Shown here one piece after another: positions 53,798-60,827 of a stretch of DNA of 60,827 nt. This DNA is from Verrucomicrobiota bacterium. GTDB taxonomy: Bacteria > Verrucomicrobiota > Verrucomicrobiia > Opitutales > Opitutaceae. The notes beneath the pieces were generated by a model, which saw only the letters and a list, made by a program, of their open reading frames with translations, made no database searches and had not been told where the DNA came from. Position 1 is the stretch's first letter. The number at the start of each line of letters is the position of its first letter. The position numbers and the translations under genes are program-made. Location of the stretch: contig JACTNC010000014.1 of assembly GCA_014584295.1 (NCBI GenBank), forward strand, positions 1 to 60,827, written 5' to 3'.

Positions 53798-55657
53798 ATG
53801 AGCCCGCCCCCTCCCCTTGGCACGCACCGGTGGAAACGACGGATCTTCGTACTGGCCCGCCATTGCGCCCTTCTGATGGCGGCCCCTTTGGCCGCCATCG
53901 CAGCAACTCCCGCCGACGCCCCGCTGATTTTCACCGATTCGACTCCCGTCACCGCTGCCGCGGACGGAGGACTGCGACCTGCGGTCGGAGTCCACCTCCA
54001 GCAGGTCTTTCGCGCCAATCGAACGGGGTCCGCGCATGCCGACGGATTGAGGGACACCTATCTGCATGCCCCCATGCTCGCCTGGTGCCATGGAAAGTTC
54101 CATCTCGAATACCTGAGCGGCCCGCGCGACGAACATGAGGCGCCCTGCGTCACCTCCCTCACCACATCAACTGACGGCCTGAACTGGAGCGCTCCACGTG
54201 TCATCTTCCCTGCTTTCAAACTCCCCGATGGCACCCAGACCCTCGCACACCAGCGCATGGGATTCTATGTCGCTCCCGACGGCCGTCTCCTCGTGCTGAG
54301 CTATTACGGAAAGGCGCCCTCTCCCAACGACGGCACCGGCATTGGCCGGGCCGTGCGGGAAATCCATTCCGACGGCTCGCTCGGCTCCATACATTTTATC
54401 AAACTCAACTCGAAGCCGCCCTTTCCCGGCTTCACTCCGCCGTATCCGCTCTATACCGAATCGCGAGACCGCGGCTTTGTCGCCGCCTGCGAAGCGTTGT
54501 TGAACAACCGCCTGATGACCGCGCAGTGGTGGGAGGAGGATTCGCTCGACGAAAGCGGTTTCTATCGCATCAAGGGCAAGGCTCTGTCCTACGTGCACCG
54601 GCCGGACGGAAGCGTACTCGGAATCTGGAAGAATGCCCAGGTCGCCACAACCCGCGACGAAGGGCTCACCTGGACACCCAAGGTATTCGCCACCCATCTC
54701 GCGAACAACGCGTCAAAATACTGGCTTCAGCATACCCCCGACGACCGCTACGCCCTGTTCTTCAATCCCACCGGGCGACTCCGACATCCGCTCGCCGTGG
54801 CAACAGGCACCGTTGGCACGTCCTTTGGAGATCTGCTTGCCGTTCATGGCGAATTGCCCGACCAGCGTTTCGGCGGGGCATTCAAGAACATGGGCCCCCA
54901 GTACGTGCGCGGCATCGTTGAAGGCAATGGCCTTCCGCCTGATCACCACGACGCGACGTGGATCACCTACAGCGTCAACAAGGAGGACATTTGGGTGGCG
55001 CGTGTTCCGTCACCGATCACGGGAAGGGTCACCGGCACGATCAGCGACTCCTTTAATTCAGTATCGCTCGGAATACCCCCTCCGGGTTGGAACACCTACA
55101 GTCCCGTGTGGGCGCCCGTGCGTGTGGTCGACGGCGGAGCAACGCAGGGACATGTCCTGGAGCTTCGCGACGAAGACCCCTGGGATTATGCCCGCGCGGT
55201 GCGGGTTTTTCCAGAGACGCATGGGTTGAAAATCAGCTTCAAGGTGCGAGCGATGCAGACCTCCGGCCGCCTCGAAATTGATCTGCTGGATGCGAAGGGG
55301 CAGCGTCCCGTTCGTCTCGCGTGGGAGGAATCCGGTGAAATCCGGGCCTGTCATGAAGGTCAATGGCTCCTGGCTGGAAACTACTCACCCAATACCTGGC
55401 AAACGGTCGAACTGGAAATCCCGGCTTCCCCAAGCGCCGATCGCTGCGCCGTGGCAATCGATGGAAGTACACTCCTGAGCCGCCCAGCGATCTTCACCGA
55501 CCCGGCATCAAGCGTCGAACGGTTGTCCTTCCGCACGGGAAAATTTCGCGACAGGGGTTACGGTGGACGCGATCTCCCGGGGGCCGACACACCATCACCA
55601 CTGGCGGTCTTTCAGATCGACGACGTAAAGATCCTCCCGATCACTGATGAGCAGTAG
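53798..55657 (+). CDS. Secreted propeller protein with C-terminal lectin-like domain
   Basis: A 619-residue protein; the ATG at 53798 is preferred to a GTG one codon upstream. The signal ('FVLARHCALLMAAPLAAIAATPAD') precedes a five- or six-bladed propeller with BNR-like boxes 'TSTDGLNWS' and 'TTRDEGLTWTPK', and 'YLHAPMLAWCHGKFHLEYLSGP'. The last ~190 residues ('GHVLELRDEDPWDYARAVRVFPETHGLKISFKVRAM', 'GRLEIDLLDAKGQRPVRLAW', 'NTWQTVELEIP') look like a concanavalin/laminin-G-type jelly roll. It resembles exo-sialidase-like proteins of Verrucomicrobiota and Planctomycetota. It is divergent from the MGH1-like operon across about 160 bases. The substrate is unknown. Confidence 0.75.
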   Translation: MSPPPPLGTHRWKRRIFVLARHCALLMAAPLAAIAATPADAPLIFTDSTPVTAAADGGLRPAVGVHLQQVFRANRTGSAHADGLRDTYLHAPMLAWCHGKFHLEYLSGPRDEHEAPCVTSLTTSTDGLNWSAPRVIFPAFKLPDGTQTLAHQRMGFYVAPDGRLLVLSYYGKAPSPNDGTGIGRAVREIHSDGSLGSIHFIKLNSKPPFPGFTPPYPLYTESRDRGFVAACEALLNNRLMTAQWWEEDSLDESGFYRIKGKALSYVHRPDGSVLGIWKNAQVATTRDEGLTWTPKVFATHLANNASKYWLQHTPDDRYALFFNPTGRLRHPLAVATGTVGTSFGDLLAVHGELPDQRFGGAFKNMGPQYVRGIVEGNGLPPDHHDATWITYSVNKEDIWVARVPSPITGRVTGTISDSFNSVSLGIPPPGWNTYSPVWAPVRVVDGGATQGHVLELRDEDPWDYARAVRVFPETHGLKISFKVRAMQTSGRLEIDLLDAKGQRPVRLAWEESGEIRACHEGQWLLAGNYSPNTWQTVELEIPASPSADRCAVAIDGSTLLSRPAIFTDPASSVERLSFRTGKFRDRGYGGRDLPGADTPSPLAVFQIDDVKILPITDEQ

Positions 55658-55735
55658 CAAGCTTCGCGGCCTCTGTATTGTCAGAAGCCAATCTCTCGTC
55701 GCCCGCGTAAAAACGAGCCACCCTGGGTGAAGGCG

Positions 55736-56140
55736 CTACCAATTCTCCACCTGCAATCCGGCCACTCGTGCGAACTCCCGTACGTTGGCCGTCACCAGCA
55801 CCGCTCCCAGGCTGAGGGCTTGGCCGGCCAGCAGCACATCGTACGGGCCAATCGGCTGGGCACTCGGGCGTAGCGATTCCAGCCGGGCCCGAATTTCACC
55901 GGCATAGTAGGCGGCATCTTTTCCAAAATCCGGAGCTGGAGGGATCAGCGCCTGGAGCCTCTTGACCCGAGTCCGCAAAACCGGCAGGTCCGGTCGCTTT
56001 GCCGCACCATACTCGAGTTCGAAAAGGCAGATTGACGACAACCGGCAGAATGCCAGCTCGGCCAGCAACCGGTCTCTCAATCCCACATCCCGCTCCCGCA
56101 GAAAGCGGGAAAAGACATTCGTATCCGGAAGATAGATCAC
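55736..56140 (-). CDS. vapC: VapC-type PIN ribonuclease toxin
   Basis: A 134-residue PIN toxin. I place the start at GTG 56138-56140, which overlaps the VapB stop in GTGA and begins directly with the catalytic strand 'VIYLPDTNVFSRFL'; an upstream in-frame start at 56170 would overlap VapB further. The metal ligands are Asp6, Glu41 ('CLFELEYGAAKR'), Asp101 ('IGPYDVLLAGQA') and the 'TANVREFARV' motif with Asn119 in place of Asp, as in the tRNA(fMet)-cleaving VapC group. It is preceded by a swapped-hairpin AbrB-type antitoxin, as expected for this group. Confidence 0.93.
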   Translation of the reverse strand: MIYLPDTNVFSRFLRERDVGLRDRLLAELAFCRLSSICLFELEYGAAKRPDLPVLRTRVKRLQALIPPAPDFGKDAAYYAGEIRARLESLRPSAQPIGPYDVLLAGQALSLGAVLVTANVREFARVAGLQVENW

Positions 56141-56340
56141 TTGAGCGGGAACTCCGGGGTCGAGCCCCAAAGCTGGCGCAGCGCCTTTCGCCGCCGCGCC
56201 AAATCCACCGGATCAGTCAGCAGCACGCCGCCAGGCATGGGAGTCAACTGCACGACCTTGCCCTTGAAGCGATAGCCCTTGGGCAGCCGGACGGCCTGGG
56301 AATTGCCCGACTGAAAGACCTTGGCGGTTATGGTGCTCAT
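56137..56340 (-). CDS. vapB: VapB-type antitoxin (AbrB/SpoVT fold)
   Basis: A 67-residue antitoxin. 'STITAKVFQSGNSQAVRLPKGYRFKGKVVQLTPMPGGVLLTDP' is the AbrB/MazE-type swapped-hairpin DNA-binding domain with the diagnostic 'F.SGNSQAVRLPK'. The C-terminal 'RRKALRQLWGSTPEFPLK' would bind the toxin. The stop overlaps the VapC GTG start by 4 bases. The complex should autoregulate at the palindrome just upstream. Confidence 0.93.
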   Translation of the reverse strand: MSTITAKVFQSGNSQAVRLPKGYRFKGKVVQLTPMPGGVLLTDPVDLARRRKALRQLWGSTPEFPLK

Positions 56341-56351
56341 GTAACAACGGT

Positions 56352-56359
56352 GTATATAC
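56352..56359 (-). promoter_or_regulatory. Candidate VapB operator/-10 box
   Basis: GTATATAC, a perfect 8-base palindrome, starts 12 bases upstream of the vapB start codon. It also contains a TATACA-like -10 on the minus strand. Partial symmetry extends to AAC/GGT flanks. It suits autorepression by VapBC. Confidence 0.4.
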
Positions 56360-56554
56360 GCTGGTTGCTGTCAAGTGACAGGGCCACCCACCGCAAAAGT
56401 GACTGCGTCTCTTCAATCATCTTCGCATTAGGAGACTCTGGAGTCTACTCTTCGGACCCACCCATGTCTCGCGCATTCTCCCCCAGTTGGTGAAATCGTG
56501 CCAGCGACCGAATAGCCTACTCCACTCCGGCTGACACCTGCATCCGCAGGCTCC

Positions 56555-57076
56555 TCACCCTTTCGCCAGGCAGCAGTGCTTGTATTTCTTCCCGCTCCCA
56601 CACGGGCAGGGATCATTTCGACCGACCTTCGGGTGTGCTGATTTGTAGGGTGCCGGACCAAGGCGCATTTCCCGGTTGTAAAACCACGAGCCGGAAATGC
56701 GCAGGAATTCCGCCTTTTCGTGCAGCACTTTCTCAACACCGCCCTCCGTGCCATAGGCAGAAAAATCGACGAAGGAACGATCGGGATTGTCGGTGATCTC
56801 ATGGGAATGGATTTCCAGCCGGGTCCAGACAATGGACGGCTCGCTGGCTTCCGGCGTGTACGGTTTTCCTACGGTCGCACGGTAGGAATCATGAAGAAAC
56901 TTGAAGTCGCGCACCGCATGCGCCGTAAACCGTGCCCGCATCAGCTCCTCCGCGGTAGCCGCCTTGCGCGCGCCCGTGTGGAGCGGCCGGCAACAGACGT
57001 CAAAGGACGTTCCACTGCCACAGGGACAGGGATCGGACTCGCTGATGTTCCTCTTCTCAAGTGTGGATGACGACAT
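56555..57076 (-). CDS. ychJ: YchJ-family protein with two SEC-C motifs
   Basis: A 173-residue protein starting at ATG 57076. It begins with a SEC-C zinc motif ('[21 protein letters not shown]') and a YchJ/UPF0225 core ('[26 protein letters not shown]', 'WTRLEIHSH', '[12 protein letters not shown]', '[19 protein letters not shown]'), and ends with a second SEC-C motif ('[19 protein letters not shown]'). This three-part order is the normal one. The core has an NTF2-like fold; the role is unknown. SEC-C modules bind zinc and often proteins such as SecB. It lies 79 bases downstream of an MFS gene on the same strand. A 214-base gap (56341-56554) separates it from vapB. Confidence 0.93.
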   Translation of the reverse strand: MSSSTLEKRNISESDPCPCGSGTSFDVCCRPLHTGARKAATAEELMRARFTAHAVRDFKFLHDSYRATVGKPYTPEASEPSIVWTRLEIHSHEITDNPDRSFVDFSAYGTEGGVEKVLHEKAEFLRISGSWFYNREMRLGPAPYKSAHPKVGRNDPCPCGSGKKYKHCCLAKG

Positions 57077-57155
57077 CCCTCCATAGTCTCGCGACACCCC
57101 AACGCTGGCGAGCGGAAAGCCGCAGGCACGAGCCCGAGGCAGAGGCGAGGCTTTA

Positions 57156-58472
57156 CTAAGCCGCGATCGCCTTATCCTCGTCGAGTTCCAGCGGGGTGGT
57201 CGAATCGATGCCGAGCCAGCAAAGCGCCGCGAAGCCATAGACGATTGCGGCGACATAGAGAGGCACGTTCCAGTTATTGTCGGTCCAGATCAGGATGTAC
57301 GCCACCATAGGACCCGCGACCGCACCACCACCCGCACCACCCATGTTCATTCCACCTGAAACAGATCCGGCATAGGTGCGGCCGATGTCCATGCAGGCGC
57401 CCCAGGAGCACGGTATCGTCAGATCATTCGCGAAGCTCGCAAAACCCATCGCGATCATGGCGAGAATCGGATTCTGAATCTGAACCGAAACAACCAGCAA
57501 GAGGCCCGCGGCCGTAAGCCCACCGCAGCCAAGCACCTTTCGCGCTCCAGCCACGCTCCCGAACCACCGTGCAAACAACGGCGAAAAGTGCCCGCTCACC
57601 CAGCACCCAACTCCACCGAGAAAGAGCGGTACTCCTGCCAGCAGCGCACCGAGGAGCGCATCTCGCTCAAGCGTGAACCCGCGTGCCTCACGCAGGTAGG
57701 AAGGCAGCCACTGAATGTAAAACCACCACCCGTAGCTGAGCAGAAAATATTGCAGCCAGAGCAGGAGAACCGATCGATTGCGCAGGATCTTGCGCCAGGG
57801 GACGTCTCCGTGCCCGACCTTCGCTGCGATCTTCGGTAGCAACGCCTTCTCCGCCTCGTTCAAATCGGGATGACTGCGCGGATCATCCCGATACCATCGA
57901 AAGAAAAATACAGCCCAGATCACGCCGAGCACACCGAAGATTTCAAAAACCCGGCGCCAGTGCATGTGCTGAAGGAGAAGCGCCACCATAAAGGGAGTGA
58001 TCGCACCGCCCCACCGTGCCGCAAACCACATCAGCCCCTGGGCACGAACCCGTTCGTGCACCGGCAGCCAGATTGTAAAGGCCTTCGTCAGGTTGGGAAA
58101 GCAGCCCGCCTCACCGACACCGAAAAGCAGGCGACAGACAAACAGGGAAATGAAATTCCAGGCCCAGCCGGTGGCCGCAGTGAAGAACGACCAGAACGTC
58201 ACCACCCGCAGCAACACCTTCCTCGCCCCCCACTTGTCCCCCATCCACCCCCCGGGAATTTCACACAACGTATACGCCCACGAAAAGATTCCAAGAATCC
58301 AGCCCCATTGCTCAATGCTCAGGTTGAGGTCTGCGCGCATCGTTGGCGTCGCCTGAGCGATGATCACCCGGTCGATGTAGCAGATCATCGCCAGCGAAAT
58401 GGCAAAGACTACGACCCAGTGGCGTTTACGAGTGGGGACAGCCGAGGCGGCGGAGGCGGTGGGATGCGACAC
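57156..58472 (-). CDS. MFS transporter, anion:cation symporter type
   Basis: An inner-membrane transporter of about 438 residues if it starts at the GTG at 58472; the frame is open to 58562 and the start is unsure. It has 12 hydrophobic segments. TM1 '[23 protein letters not shown]' holds the ACS 'YIDR' motif. '[13 protein letters not shown]' is the loop motif, '[23 protein letters not shown]' the TM4-5 signature, and '[17 protein letters not shown]' lies in TM11. ACS members carry hexuronates, glucarate and other organic anions. It may take up uronic acids released by the lyases of this window. No regulator is adjacent. Confidence 0.88.
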   Translation of the reverse strand: MSHPTASAASAVPTRKRHWVVVFAISLAMICYIDRVIIAQATPTMRADLNLSIEQWGWILGIFSWAYTLCEIPGGWMGDKWGARKVLLRVVTFWSFFTAATGWAWNFISLFVCRLLFGVGEAGCFPNLTKAFTIWLPVHERVRAQGLMWFAARWGGAITPFMVALLLQHMHWRRVFEIFGVLGVIWAVFFFRWYRDDPRSHPDLNEAEKALLPKIAAKVGHGDVPWRKILRNRSVLLLWLQYFLLSYGWWFYIQWLPSYLREARGFTLERDALLGALLAGVPLFLGGVGCWVSGHFSPLFARWFGSVAGARKVLGCGGLTAAGLLLVVSVQIQNPILAMIAMGFASFANDLTIPCSWGACMDIGRTYAGSVSGGMNMGGAGGGAVAGPMVAYILIWTDNNWNVPLYVAAIVYGFAALCWLGIDSTTPLELDEDKAIAA

Positions 58473-58728
58473 TTGAGGATTTTGGGGACAGAATCGAATC
58501 GAGCCCCCACGGCTAGGGACGGGATGTGAGGGGCGCAAACGCCAGAGTCGCCGGAAAGACAACGCTGTTGCGCGCCCGCACGCTGGTGGACAACCTCACC
58601 AAATTCAAGGCCAAGAATTTTTTGTTATCTCAATGGCGCTCTATTGCATGCACACCCGCGGATTATCCCAAAGCCCTTCCATCTCTTTCCAAGCCATCAG
58701 AGCTGTCACCAGTCTCCTGCGGCGCTTT

Positions 58729-60240
58729 ATGGCGCCCATAGTTTTTATCTGGGCAGTGCCCCTGTCCGCCGCGACGCCGCTGCCACGCAGCAGCCCGGAG
58801 TCGCAGGGCGTTTCCTCAGAGGCTTTGTTGTCTCTCGTCGAATCGGCGGAAACCGAACTCGACGCGCTGCACAGCCTGATGATCGTTCGCAACGGTCGCG
58901 TCATCGCTGAAGGATGGTGGGCTCCCTACGCCCCCCACGAGCCCCATATGCTCTTCTCGCTGAGCAAGAGCTTCACCTCAACGGGAATCGGTCTAGCCGC
59001 AGCGGAGGGCAAGCTGTCGATTGACGACCTCGTCCTGCCCTATTTTCCCTCTGAAGCCCCAGCTCAACCGTCTGAAAATTTGAAAGCAATGCGCATCCGC
59101 GACCTGCTCATGATGTCCACGGGCCATCATGCGGATGCAATTTCCCGATTTCCCTATGACTCGGACGCCTCGCTGGTCAGGACCTTTCTCGCACTGCCGG
59201 TGGCGCACAAGCCCGGTACCGCATTCCTCTATAATACGCCGGCGTCCTACATGCTCTCTGCGATTCTTCAAAAGGCGACAGGGGAAAAGCTCGTCGATTA
59301 CCTTCGTCCACGCCTGTTTGAGCCTCTGGGCATCGACCCGCCCCGCTGGGAGGAAAGCCGGCAGGGCATCTGCATGGGCGGCTATGGTCTCAGCGCCACC
59401 ACAGAAGACATCGCACGATTCGGTCAGTTGTACCTTCAAGAGGGGCAGTGGAACGGTCGGCAGATTCTTCCAGCAGACTGGGTGCGGGCCGCAACCTCTC
59501 GACAGACTTCCAACGGCAGCTCACCCTTGAGCGACTGGGAACAGGGCTATGGATTCCAGTTCTGGCGCTGCCGACACGGATTCTACCGCGGCGATGGCGC
59601 CCATGGACAATATTGCATCGTCATGCCAAAGCAGCGCGTGGTGATCGCCGTCACCGCCGGCACCCGGAACATGCCCTCCGTGCTGAATTTTCTCTGGAAC
59701 AGATGTGTCCCGCTGTTCCATCCTCAGGCCCTTCCTGAAAACGCCATAGCCCTGCAGTCGTTGATGCGGAAGCTTTCCCGGCTCACACTCGCCACCCCGC
59801 AGGGAAACGCTGCACCGCCAAAGGCCATGGCCGAATTCGCAGGCAAGCGTTTTGCCTTCCCCCCAGACTCCCTCCTGACTGCCGGAGGCGTCACTCAACA
59901 ATCCCACTCTCAACCAATCGAAGCCGTCGCATTCGAAACGGCTGACGACGGCAAAGGCACCAAACTCACGCTCACCCTCGCAGGAAACGTGTACCACAGC
60001 AGCATCCGCCCCAATCACTGGGAACCTGCCTTTCCCGCCGGAGCGAGCAGCCCCACTCCGGCAGCGGTGAGCGGAGCCTGGTCCAACGACAATACCCTAG
60101 TCTTGAAGTTCGTGTATTTTCAAACGCCCTTTACCACCACCTACACCCTCGTCTTCTCCGGAAACCAAGCAAGGGTGACGTTCGTTGAACACCTGGGCGC
60201 CAGTGGCCGCACGCCACGCCAGTTTACCGCGGAGAATTGA
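58729..60240 (+). CDS. Serine beta-lactamase-fold hydrolase, secreted
   Basis: A protein of 503 residues from ATG 58729, which puts 'MAPIVFIWAVPLSAAT' as the signal peptide; an in-frame start at 58633 is possible. It belongs to the class C beta-lactamase/penicillin-binding-protein-like group (PF00144). 'HMLFSLSKSFTSTGIGLAAAEGKLSIDD' contains S-x-x-K (Ser77, Lys80). 'GTAFLYNTPASYMLSAILQKATG' holds the Tyr motif (Tyr168). 'HGQYCIVMPKQRVVIAVTAG' is the third conserved region in place of KTG. A C-terminal beta-rich domain of about 130 residues follows. Such proteins act as esterases, DD-peptidases or unknown hydrolases. It converges with the truncated beta-helix gene. Confidence 0.9.
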   Translation: MAPIVFIWAVPLSAATPLPRSSPESQGVSSEALLSLVESAETELDALHSLMIVRNGRVIAEGWWAPYAPHEPHMLFSLSKSFTSTGIGLAAAEGKLSIDDLVLPYFPSEAPAQPSENLKAMRIRDLLMMSTGHHADAISRFPYDSDASLVRTFLALPVAHKPGTAFLYNTPASYMLSAILQKATGEKLVDYLRPRLFEPLGIDPPRWEESRQGICMGGYGLSATTEDIARFGQLYLQEGQWNGRQILPADWVRAATSRQTSNGSSPLSDWEQGYGFQFWRCRHGFYRGDGAHGQYCIVMPKQRVVIAVTAGTRNMPSVLNFLWNRCVPLFHPQALPENAIALQSLMRKLSRLTLATPQGNAAPPKAMAEFAGKRFAFPPDSLLTAGGVTQQSHSQPIEAVAFETADDGKGTKLTLTLAGNVYHSSIRPNHWEPAFPAGASSPTPAAVSGAWSNDNTLVLKFVYFQTPFTTTYTLVFSGNQARVTFVEHLGASGRTPRQFTAEN

Positions 60241-60248
60241 ATCCGTCG

Positions 60249-60700
60249 TTACCGTGTTGGCCCTGCTCCAGATAGACGCGGCGCAGCCTGAAATTCGTAG
60301 GCTCCCACATCGTAGGGAACCGATCGTGCGACCCGGTCAATGTCGATGGCGGGCGCATTGTCTGCTGTGCCTGCGTCAATCGCCGGGCTGCCCGCTTTGA
60401 GATGAAGATCGCGATGGGCATAGTCCACGAAGTAGACCTCCGTGGCCGTGCCGACGAACTGGTTGCCGGATTGGACGACGCCAGGGGCAATGGAAAACGT
60501 GTTGATTGGCGCGATTGAGGAGAGATTGTTGTTCAATATGTTTCCCGAACCCGGCGCACCGTTCTTGTGCCGGGTGATGGTGATCCACGGAAAATCGTCG
60601 TTCAGGCGATGGGGATTCTTGATCACCGTGTTGTTGCTCACCCGGCAGTTCACGCCTCCGAAGAGGGCTATGCCGTGGTCGTTATCATTTATTAAGACGA
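60249..60700 (-). pseudogene. Beta-helix protein, C-terminal fragment cut by an insertion sequence
   Basis: The minus strand reads about 150 codons of a right-handed beta-helix protein: 'INDNDHGIALFGGVNCRVSNNTVIKNP', 'APGSGNILNNNLSS', 'YAHRDLHLKAGSPAIDAGTADNAPAIDIDRVARSVPYDVGAYEF'. The last segment is the common C-terminal capping pattern of choice-of-anchor and pectate-lyase-like beta-helix proteins. The similarity fades at about 60693-60700; upstream of that the frame meets the stop codon of a transposase read in the same direction (60720-60722). The N-terminal part of the gene is therefore missing here. GTG at 60653 could permit translation of a fragment, but it would not be functional. 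Confidence 0.75.
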
Positions 60701-60827
60701 GCGAAATAGAAGGGACATATCAAGCGGGGGCGGCATACGCCGTATATGGAGCGTCGAAGAAGGCTCGAACCTTGCCCGGCGTCTTCTGCAGGTGTCGCAG
60801 GTGGCCAATCGCGACATGCTTGAGTCC
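60700..60827 (-). mobile_element. End of an insertion sequence (continues beyond the window)
   Basis: The transposase tail plus about 20 bases beyond its stop (60700-60719, reading TATGTCCCTTCTATTTCGCT on the minus strand) make the 3' end of an insertion sequence abutting the truncated beta-helix gene. The exact end and target duplication cannot be fixed with only one side visible. Confidence 0.6.
60720..60827 (-). CDS. Transposase/integrase C-terminus (partial)
   Basis: 35 codons enter from the right edge and end at TGA (60720-60722): 'GLKHVAIGHLRHLQKTPGKV' followed by 'RAFFDAPYTAYAA'. The basic, His-rich tail resembles the end of the integrase-core (DDE) transposases found in IS481/IS3-like elements, but the catalytic residues lie outside the window, so the family is not certain. 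Confidence 0.6.
   Translation of the reverse strand, partial: GLKHVAIGHLRHLQKTPGKVRAFFDAPYTAYAAPA

Overview
The window looks like a chromosomal segment of a heterotrophic Verrucomicrobiota bacterium, most likely Opitutales/Opitutaceae. This is an inference from gene content: large TonB-dependent receptors without SusD partners, a FecR-type anti-sigma remnant, many secreted glycan-active enzymes, a Cys-type sulfatase, a Gfo/Idh/MocA dehydrogenase, high G+C, and several PIN-domain toxin-antitoxin pairs among dispersed intergenic repeats. I see no rRNA, tRNA or CRISPR array.

Layout. 1-138 is the 5' end of a response regulator running off the left edge. 359-7733 (+) holds a GH2 glycosidase, a Phd/PIN pair, a secreted beta-helix (GH55/pectate-lyase-3-like) protein and a sugar-porter MFS. 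7756-11787 (-) is a tight MFS / alkaline-phosphatase-like phosphodiesterase / FAD-oxidoreductase operon. 12146-15639 (-) pairs a secreted alpha/beta-hydrolase esterase with a pectate-lyase-like protein. 15907-18699 (+) has a TIM-barrel-like secreted protein and a sulfatase. 18805-25006 (-) carries a DHA2 drug-type MFS, a sodium:solute symporter and a TonB receptor. Divergent from the receptor is a LacI-type regulator, followed by a Gfo/Idh/MocA oxidoreductase and two secreted proteins of unknown function (25183-31227).

31350-34200 is an accessory patch: a FecR C-terminal fragment, a strong hairpin, inverted and direct dispersed repeats, and two PIN toxin-antitoxin pairs, one of them lying between two ~110 bp imperfect direct repeats. 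34208-44117 is the clearest glycan-utilisation locus. An AraC regulator is divergent from a GH78 alpha-L-rhamnosidase, followed by a CarboxypepD_reg-type TonB receptor, a DUF3826 protein and a pectate lyase with C-terminal calcium-binding repeats. The last three are packed as an operon, which suggests uptake and cleavage of a rhamnose-containing pectin such as rhamnogalacturonan. After a small zinc-ribbon-like protein and a hybrid histidine kinase comes a second enzyme block (46084-55657): BNR sialidase-like protein, DUF5060/DUF4038 glycosidase, a 1012-residue beta-helix + DUF6298-like protein overlapping an MGH1-like (alpha/alpha)6 glycosidase, and a divergent propeller protein. The right end has a VapBC pair, a YchJ/SEC-C protein, an ACS-type MFS, a beta-lactamase-fold hydrolase, and a beta-helix gene truncated by an insertion sequence whose transposase C-terminus runs off the window.

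Most genes fit one theme: sensing, binding, cleaving (hydrolases, lyases, esterase, sulfatase) and importing complex plant or algal acidic polysaccharides. The most interesting items are the uncharacterised secreted proteins (49029-53638 and 27823-31227), the repeat-bracketed toxin-antitoxin island, and a 12-base motif upstream of both the AraC gene and the pectin-locus TonB receptor. Functions are read from motifs only; no database search was run.
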